Positions 58,680 to 64,000 of a DNA stretch of 64,000 nt are shown piece after piece. Source of the stretch: Neodontobutis hainanensis (Eukaryota > Chordata > Actinopteri > Gobiiformes > Odontobutidae); contig JALDNG010000101.1 in assembly GCA_024349245.1 (NCBI GenBank), forward strand, positions 1 to 64,000. The letters run 5' to 3'. The position numbers were made by a program, and so were the translations under genes. Within the stretch, counting starts at the first letter, position 1, and every line of letters begins with the position of its first letter. A model generated the notes under the pieces. The model was given only the letters and a program-made list of their open reading frames with translations, did not search any database and was not told the DNA's origin.

Positions 58680-58914
58680 CAAAAGTGACTGGTATTTACA
58701 CAGTTTGGTGGGAATTCAATAGTGATTTGCACTGTTTTTTTTTCTAATAATATGACAGCACACTTATCAGTTTAAACTCTGGGCAGTGCAAGATATCAAC
58801 TATAATTATAGAGCTTGTGGTACGTTGTGCTATAGAGGAAACATCAGCACTAAGAACATCTGTTGATGTTGATGTTGATGTTGAAGATGAAGTTGATAAT
58901 GTAGCTGTGAAAAT
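58680..58914 (-). other. Duplicated, degenerate copy of the hAT main-exon start
   Basis: The minus strand from a TTTTCACAG acceptor followed by CTAC (58,914) encodes a Ser/Thr repeat and then SSIAQRTTSSIIIVDI, which parallels SSAQVTTSTVIIADD of the main exon (acceptor CCCCAG followed by CTAC at 58,552). Similarity goes on through the zinc-finger start to about 58,680. The two copies lie about 370 bp apart in the same direction. Confidence 0.65.
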
Positions 58915-59096
58915 AAATGAAAAAATAAAATCTGAAATTACCGGTGGAGTACGTTTTACCATTTCACTGTTAGCATATTGAAAGAGGTCACTATTAACAG
59001 CTCAGTGAGAGAAATTCACTCTACCTTCATCAGTGGAGGTATCCTTAAGAAGAAAAGAAATTTAAGCAAAGCACCTTGAGGTAGAAAGAAAACATG

Positions 59097-59215
59097 GTAG
59101 CACTTTATAATAACAATCATTAAAAGATGGTAAATTCATAGTTAATTCATCTTTAGTTAATTGTCATTTAACTGTTAGCAAACAGTATTATTACTTATTA
59201 TAAAGTTTACCGTTA
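59097..59215. repeat. Small MITE in the hAT intron
   Basis: GTAGCACTTTATAATAA at the left and the inverse of GGTAAACTTTATAATAA at the right form short inverted ends of a 119-bp AT-rich block. Confidence 0.5.
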
Positions 59216-59397
59216 TAAATGTTAGCATTTCCATATTTTGGTGTTAGAAGGGAAGGGATGCAGGCAGCTGCTTACCATTGATTAAAAATATCCCAAGCTA
59301 ATGTTTGATGCACGGAATTTATTGTGTGGTTTTCCTTTCCTAACACCCATTTGGTAAATAGATTATCATGGTGGAAAAGTATAGCATGCTATTTGCT

Positions 59398-59461
59398 ATG
59401 CCACTTTCATCAAAACCTATTACAAAGCTATGCCACTTTCATTAAAACCTATTACAAAGCT
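59398..59461. repeat. 32-bp tandem duplication
   Basis: The unit CTATGCCACTTTCAT(C/T)AAAA with CCTATTACAAAG stands twice in a row with one difference. Confidence 0.85.
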
Positions 59462-59482
59462 ACAGCAATATCATGTAATTAC

Positions 59483-59511
59483 ATACGATAAACTGGAACA
59501 GTTTATCGTAT
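59483..59511. repeat. Perfect 13-bp inverted repeat, 3-nt loop
   Basis: ATACGATAAACTG, GAA, and the exact inverse complement form a tight hairpin inside the hAT intron. Confidence 0.9.
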
Positions 59512-60060
59512 ACCATTCTTTATACCATTAAAAAAACATATTACAGTAACCATATTCTGTCCATTCAAAAAAAAAAGTTGGAATAACTGTTCCTTACAAG
59601 CAGCTTTTGCCGTCAGGCAGGTAACGTTAGCTAAAATAAACATATTTTTGCTAGCCTAACCTGCTGCATAATTACACCATTTGTACAAGACTGACAAGTA
59701 GAGCTATTTTATCCAGTGTAATTTATCACTTACCACTATCTTGTTTTTTTTTATCCTCCTCTTCCTTTCTCTTCTGGCTTCCTGAAGCATAATTCCTCTT
59801 CATGACTGCCGAGGAGGTTCTATTCTATATAGGAGGTGTATTTTGCCGGATGCAGCAGCCGGCAAAATACATGTCCGGCAAAATACTTGTCCCTCCAAAC
59901 CTGATCTCTCCAGCAGGCCGTCGTTATCCTGGGGCCCCAGACCAGCTTGGGGCCCCAAGCAATTGCTTGGTTTGCTTGCCTTGTTGCGACGGGCCTGCTG
60001 CCCAGCTGAAACACTACACTATATTACAATAAAAATTAAAACAAAACAATCTTTACTGCG

Positions 60061-60178
60061 ACTAACTGGCCACTGTCCAGGGTGTACCCCGCCTCAGGCC
60101 CAAAGCTGCTGGGATAGGCTCCAGTCACCCGCGACCCCTAACGGGACAAAGCAGTAGAAAATGAATGAATGAATGAAA
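60061..60178 (+). repeat. SINE-like repeat, 3' part
   Basis: AACTGGCCACTGTCCAGGG, GGGATAGGCTCCAGTCACC and GGGACAAAGCAGTAGAAAAT with a GAATGAATGA end match the last 115 bp of the repeat at 17.6-18.0 kb. Confidence 0.85.
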
Positions 60179-60619
60179 ACAATCTTTAAGGCAATTTGAT
60201 TATTCTGGGCTCTGATAATCTAACCTGACTCTGCCAGATAGAAATGCTCACAGAACATAGTCAAAAGACGTTAGCATCTACGCTAACGCCTTTCAGCAGA
60301 GCCATGTTTATAACAAAGAGGAGTAGAAAACACTTGTTGCATTTGTCAAATTAAAAACCTGTCTCTTCCTGTTTGTGCTGCCACATTGTTCACAAGAGTC
60401 CAGTGAGCCCAGTGTTTGACTCAAGCGGTTGGCTTGTCAAAGGGATTTACCCGAGTTTGTAAATTTCCAAATCTCGCGAGAATCCCTCCGGCCCCTGGCT
60501 GTGCCTTGAAATTCTGTCAGTAACTAATGAACAGGACCGGTGAAAAAGAGCAGCCATACAGGGACCAGACAGCAGTTAGCAGAGTGCCCAGGACCCCATA
60601 CGCTCCACTCAAAGGACTC

Positions 60620-60815
60620 CACAAGGGACACAATTAAATGCAACCAGATCCACAAGGGTTAGAGCTGGTCCAGTGTTCCATGAGTGGGGAAAAGACCACA
60701 TTGTTCCTGCAAGATTTGAGTTTTGACTATCGGCCAAATTCTCCTCTCCAATACCCTGGCATAGACTCTCACCTATAGTCATGAGTTTTGGGTAACGACT
60801 GAAAGGACAAGATCC
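60620..60815. pseudogene. LINE fragment in two opposite orientations
   Basis: On the minus strand 60,620-60,760 resembles the part of the reverse transcriptase before motif A in the family of 4.8 kb (ENLADSQNSNLAGTMW, HSWNTGPALTLVDL). On the plus strand 60,765-60,815 reads LTYSHEFWVTTERTRSQ, the block LTYGHELWIMTERTRSR of the same family. The upstream part is thus inverted against the downstream part. Confidence 0.55.
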
Positions 60816-62158
60816 CAGATGACAAAGACCGTACATGGTAAATTTAGAAATGGAAGACCAATTTAATTCTTGCAAGAAAGAAACAAATGCAACAATGGTA
60901 CATGGTGATTTGCTTAACATGTTTACAGAAAATGACATTTTTATAGGTGTACATTCAACTTTTGTTTATAAAAAATTGGCTGAAAGTAGATTCAAAGTAC
61001 AAATCCTGGTGATTAAAGTCTTGGTTATGTCAAATAGTAGCTACAACAATGATTTCATTAGTATTGTTTATGTTGTTTCAGATTTAGGGTCCCTTGTTGA
61101 GGTTCCCCAGTGGGTAAAAAATTGTAATTCTGAAAATGATTAAATATTTTGAAGCTTTGAGCAGAGTAGAAGTGGTTTAATAAAAAAGATTAAAAAAAAA
61201 ACAAACAACAACTGAAATAAGATGATTTTATAGCAGTTCTTTTACATTTCCATTTTTGGATGAAAGGTCCCCGGAGGGAGCAGAAAGTGTCAGTCGTGTA
61301 TAATAGACCTGTTAGAGTCACTGACATTCGATATATAAAATTTGTCAAAAAAGACATTCTTGCAAAAATTCATGCCATAAGGTGTAACACAGCCCTAATG
61401 AATTAAAAAAGTTTTTTTTTTAATTTTGTTTTTTTGCTGTTGCAAAAGTATTTAGTTGTTGTTGTATTTATTGTGTGTTTTGTCAGCTATTTGTGCCACA
61501 GCCACAATTTTATGGTTCTCTAACAGAAACTGGAATGGAAGTGCCTAGCGCACCAGATAGAGCACAAAGTAACTCCATATCCGTACTGATCAACACCTCT
61601 GCAAATGTACAAATGGTTCTATGTGAGTTTGCAGCGGTGCAGGGGCAGGTCATTTTAATGGGTGGAAATTCTAAAAGGTTACGTACAATGGCTTCAATTA
61701 GTATGCAAAAGGATGAATGGTGCCAAAAAGATGAGAGCATCTAATCAACTATTAATCTATTTAGGCAATGAGGTCATCAATCAACTGTAATCTCATTAGT
61801 GACTCTCTGTTCTGGCAGTTAATTCAGAAAAATGAACAAATTGAACAAACATTTTAATTGAGCTTAAACATTTAAACTGAATGAGTCATTCTTCTTTGGA
61901 ACTAAAGCTCACCAGAGCATCCAGCAGGATCTAGAGCAGTAGTTAAACTTAATAGTTGTGAGTGGTTGAGTGGGTTGTAATTCTGTGCTTTTATTTTGAA
62001 GTGGATTTTATGGTCCTCAACCATAAGTGTCAATAATGTTCTGTAATACTAATTAACAGCTGCCATATCACAGACTAGAAGAAGATCCGCAGAGTTTGTT
62101 TTCATATGCTGACATGACAGACTACATGTACACTCTAAAATTCTAAAAACATGCTTTA
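60816..62158. other. No recognisable gene
   Basis: The 102-codon frame at 60,835-61,143 and the 89-codon frame at 61,475-61,744 show no family features. Nothing else is seen. Confidence 0.35.
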
Positions 62159-62274
62159 CTTAATGTTATGTGAACTGGTTGCATGTAACTGCTTTACGTA
62201 ATTGCTACGCTACTTGATTTTTTAATATGGACTTGAGGAAGTTGATTGATTTAAATGTAAAAGTATTCAGTATA

Positions 62275-63731
62275 GATTAGGGGAGAGTGGGGGCGGTTGC
62301 AACACCTTTTACATTACTTTCAGAATCTCAGCAACTGTTTGTACTAGAAAGACAAAATATATATGTATATATATATATATATATTAAACTCATATATGTC
62401 ACATACCTGCCCATACTGTTGCAACATGTGTACATATGATAATATGAAAATAATTTGTGCATAAATAGACCCTGAAAAATGTTGCACTGGTCTGTTGCAA
62501 CAGTACCAAGGGGCAGTTGAGACAGTCATTTAGATGTAATAAAACTCATACTTTAGCATAATTTTTCAAATCTTTTTTTAGTTTATTTGAAACCAGAGTT
62601 CATTGAGTTAACTTATTAAACTAAAAAAACAATTACATTACCATGTAACAACATTTTCTGGTGCTTGGACAGTTGTGACCTCAGTCTCATCCATATTACA
62701 GATGTCCTTCCCTTCAAATTTGTTTTTGTTAAGCACATTGGCAAAACACGGATACATGACGGTTGAAGCTTGTGTTCCGTGTGAGACTGGTAGCTTGAAG
62801 GCACCGGATATAGACAGATGGGCTGTCTTTTCATGAACCCCATAAACCAATCCCAGCAAGCCAGGGAGCACTCATTCCAGGTAAAGGCTCTTGTAGTAGA
62901 CAGTTAGTTGGTAGGCCAATCAACAAACCTGTGAAATGGGTAATTTATCTTATCTTATTATTTTGCAGTCTCAATATTCTTATTTAATTCTCCCTATCAA
63001 GCCTACACTCTGCTTTAATATTTTTCTCTTGCCTGCCTCTTTAGTGCTGAGATTTTAGAAAAGATCAGCTGCTCCTTTTAGGTATTCTGCCAGGCTATCT
63101 TCCCGTTGGACTCTCCTCAGGGTCCAGTAACCTGTCTTCATCTCCTCTTCTGGACTTAGCCTCTCTCTCTTTTTAATAAAGTGCTAGAGGGTTGTGTGGC
63201 AAATTGAACACTGTTTTGCCACAGACCTCACAGTCCTGCCCTCACTGCTCACTACAGCATCAGCTAAGGACAGAAAAGGTAGAGGGACACCCCTTTCTGT
63301 GGTCCTTTTCCTGTCGTGTGGCATACTGAAGAAAACAACAGAAAATGTAGGATACACTGCGCCTAGTTTGACTTGATGCGTTGCAACTGTCCCACTCGCT
63401 GGGAGTCAAACTAAAGATGCTATCCTAACAGAAAAGCTTAACACATTGTACTTAAGTCTGTTAAGAGCTAAGAAACTGCACAGATAAACTATAAAACTAT
63501 AAATATCAATAATTAAACATTTTAGACAGTATGACAAAAATGTAGTTGTAAAAAAAGTTACTTTTTTACCCTGTAATTCAGTTCTCCCATAAGGAAGTTT
63601 AACATGTGGTTATTAACTTCCAGAAAGAAGAAGGGTCATACTGAGCATGTGCAGTAGGAGTCTCATGACTCCAGCTCATTCCTGATCGGAGAACTGCCAC
63701 AGGTTGCAACTGTGCTCACTCTCCTACTCAT
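62275..63731 (-). mobile_element. Pogo-like transposon, internally deleted
   Basis: The ends are inverted repeats (GGGGAGAGTGGGGGCGGTTG at 62,279 and, inverted, GGAGAGTGAGCACAGTTGC at 63,727), with TA next to each. The interior is a shortened transposase gene on the minus strand. Confidence 0.7.
62638..63324 (-). pseudogene. Pogo-like transposase, N-terminal half only
   Basis: The reading starts at ATG 63,324 with MPHDRKRTTERG, followed by a helix-turn-helix of the psq type (TVRSVAKQCSICHTTL, stop, HFIKKRERL). The DNA-binding part goes on (SLAEYLKGAADLF, stop). After a degenerate stretch DWFMGFMKRQ appears near 62,840, then in another frame the start of the DDE domain with FEGKDICNMDETEVTTVQ, where the first catalytic Asp is kept. 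Everything after ENVVTW (62,638) is missing, so the second and third catalytic residues are absent. Confidence 0.75.
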
Positions 63732-64000
63732 TATGTAATTTGAATTACATGAAGCGGTGTTTTCAGTGTTAGAAACCAGCCTTGAACAATACTGAACACT
63801 ATTACAAAATCAATCAACTTTCTCAAGTTAATATTAGGAAATCAAGTAGTTTAGCAATAATTTAAAGCAGTTACGTGGAACAACTTGACATAACATTAAC
63901 TCTAAGCGCCAAAGTTGCAAAATTGCGACAAGCAACTTAACTGTTTATGTGCTAAATTATGTTTCCACTCCCTTCCCCCAGATGCCCTGACACCTGTAGT

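Larger units (their letters stand above)
56250..59803 (-). pseudogene. hAT transposase (TTF zinc finger, DUF4371, hAT dimerisation), broken
   Basis: Exon 1 (59,803-59,734) starts with ATG, reads MKRNYASGSQKRKEEEDKKK and ends at a GTAAGT donor. A possible 19-bp exon lies at 59,043-59,025. The main exon starts after CCCCAG at 58,552. It encodes a TTF-type zinc finger (DPAQWPAVLTDSVRCQIVKK, then FCFACTVFGK and LGHHLKEHEYSKAH), the DUF4371 catalytic region (57,852-57,190: VIMDCTPDVNHKEQLSIVLR, GQSYDNGRNMMG, IPCSSHTLNLV, STTRWEARID) and the C-terminal dimerisation domain (LLLTIPVSVASGERSFSALR to 56,250). Breaks: frameshifts near 58,265, 57,890 and 56,720; stops at about 58,080, 57,870, 57,187 (TGA in place of an expected CGA) and 56,905. 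The enzyme would cut and reinsert the transposon in the nucleus. This copy cannot. Confidence 0.85.
55855..59997 (-). mobile_element. hAT transposon, nearly full length
   Basis: The ends are CAGGGCCGTTTGAAGGAATT (55,855) and, inverted, CAGGCCCGTCGCAACAAGGC (59,997); both are followed by GGGGCCCCAAGC-like inner blocks. In between, on the minus strand, lies a complete but broken transposase gene. No 8-bp duplication is visible outside (GTCCTAAC on the left, CTGCCCAG on the right), so one flank may have been rearranged. Confidence 0.8.
62159..63897. mobile_element. Foldback element with long inverted repeats, split by a pogo transposon
   Basis: Arms of about 110 bp at 62,159-62,271 and 63,783-63,897 are inverse complements with roughly 80-85% agreement (shared AACTGCTTTA, CTACTTGATTT, AGTTGATTGATT, GTATTCAGTA). 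Between them lie the pogo insertion and about 50 bp of loop, with AAACCAGCCTTGAACAATAC near 63,780. A related GGCTGGTTTCTAACAC stands in the MITE at 2,550. Confidence 0.7.

Noticed and set aside
55855..59997. hAT transposase as a domesticated host gene
   Set aside because: It has terminal repeats, several stops and frameshifts, so it is a decaying transposon.

Overview
The window looks like intergenic or intronic DNA of a teleost fish, with no complete host protein-coding gene. Evidence for a fish is the mix of repeats: L2/CR1-group LINEs with their tRNA-derived SINEs, several Tc1-like transposons, hAT and pogo DNA transposons, a Penelope-like element with a GIY-YIG tail, a BEL/Pao integrase remnant and a retrovirus-like LTR/env end. 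Base composition is AT-rich. Every open frame longer than about 80 codons that I could assign belongs to a mobile element, and all assigned ones are broken by stops, frameshifts, truncation or later insertions. Clade names come from recognising protein motifs by eye, not from a search.

Layout. 0.3-0.9 kb: RNase H part of an I-clade LINE. 2.0-2.64 kb: palindrome-ended MITE with a second element nested in it; two more copies lie at 18.8-19.3 kb and supply the empty site. 4.3-5.5 kb: two LINE reverse-transcriptase fragments on the minus strand. 5.5-6.0 kb: SINEs. 6.1-10.0 kb: the longest LINE (L2-like, with ORF1 esterase, endonuclease, reverse transcriptase and 3' tail). 10.0-11.1 and 14.6-16.3 kb: two nearly identical retrovirus-like env/LTR ends, the second split by a SINE. 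11.8-12.6 kb: Tc1. 17.6-18.0 kb: SINE-like repeat. 20.9-22.3 kb: SINE, AAT microsatellite, unclassified repeat. 22.6-24.3 kb: Tc1 split by an L2 LINE. 24.4-24.9 kb: Penelope-like 3' end. 25.3-25.9 kb: Tc1-like.

From 25.9 to 31.3 kb I recognise nothing except a short interstitial telomeric repeat. 32.8-34.4 kb is a compound nest: two inverted Penelope-like ends flank a LINE fragment that carries a solo-LTR-like insertion with a 5-bp target duplication. 35.2-35.9 kb: hAT MITE with a perfect 8-bp duplication. 36.7-37.7 kb: another inverted-repeat element. 38.2-43.4 kb: a run of Tc1, Penelope-like, SINE, LINE and BEL/Pao fragments. 48.4 kb: a tRNA-Gly(GCC)-like gene. 48.5-49.5 kb: Tc1. 51.5-52.2 kb: hAT MITE built of GAGTC/CAAGTC arrays, again with a perfect 8-bp duplication. 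52.7-53.8 kb: second copy of the L2-like LINE. 53.8-54.3 kb: Tc1-like. 55.9-60.0 kb: a nearly full-length multi-exon hAT transposon. 62.2-63.9 kb: a foldback element with a pogo transposon inside it.

Nothing here forms an operon or a cooperating host pathway. The working relations are between parasites: SINEs share 3' tails with the LINEs present in the same window, short non-autonomous elements share end structure with autonomous families, and nested insertions give a relative order of events. The most informative observations are the precise insertion scars with target duplications, the two L2-like copies that share the same loss in the reverse-transcriptase active-site box, the duplicated exon of the hAT transposon and the paired retroviral ends.
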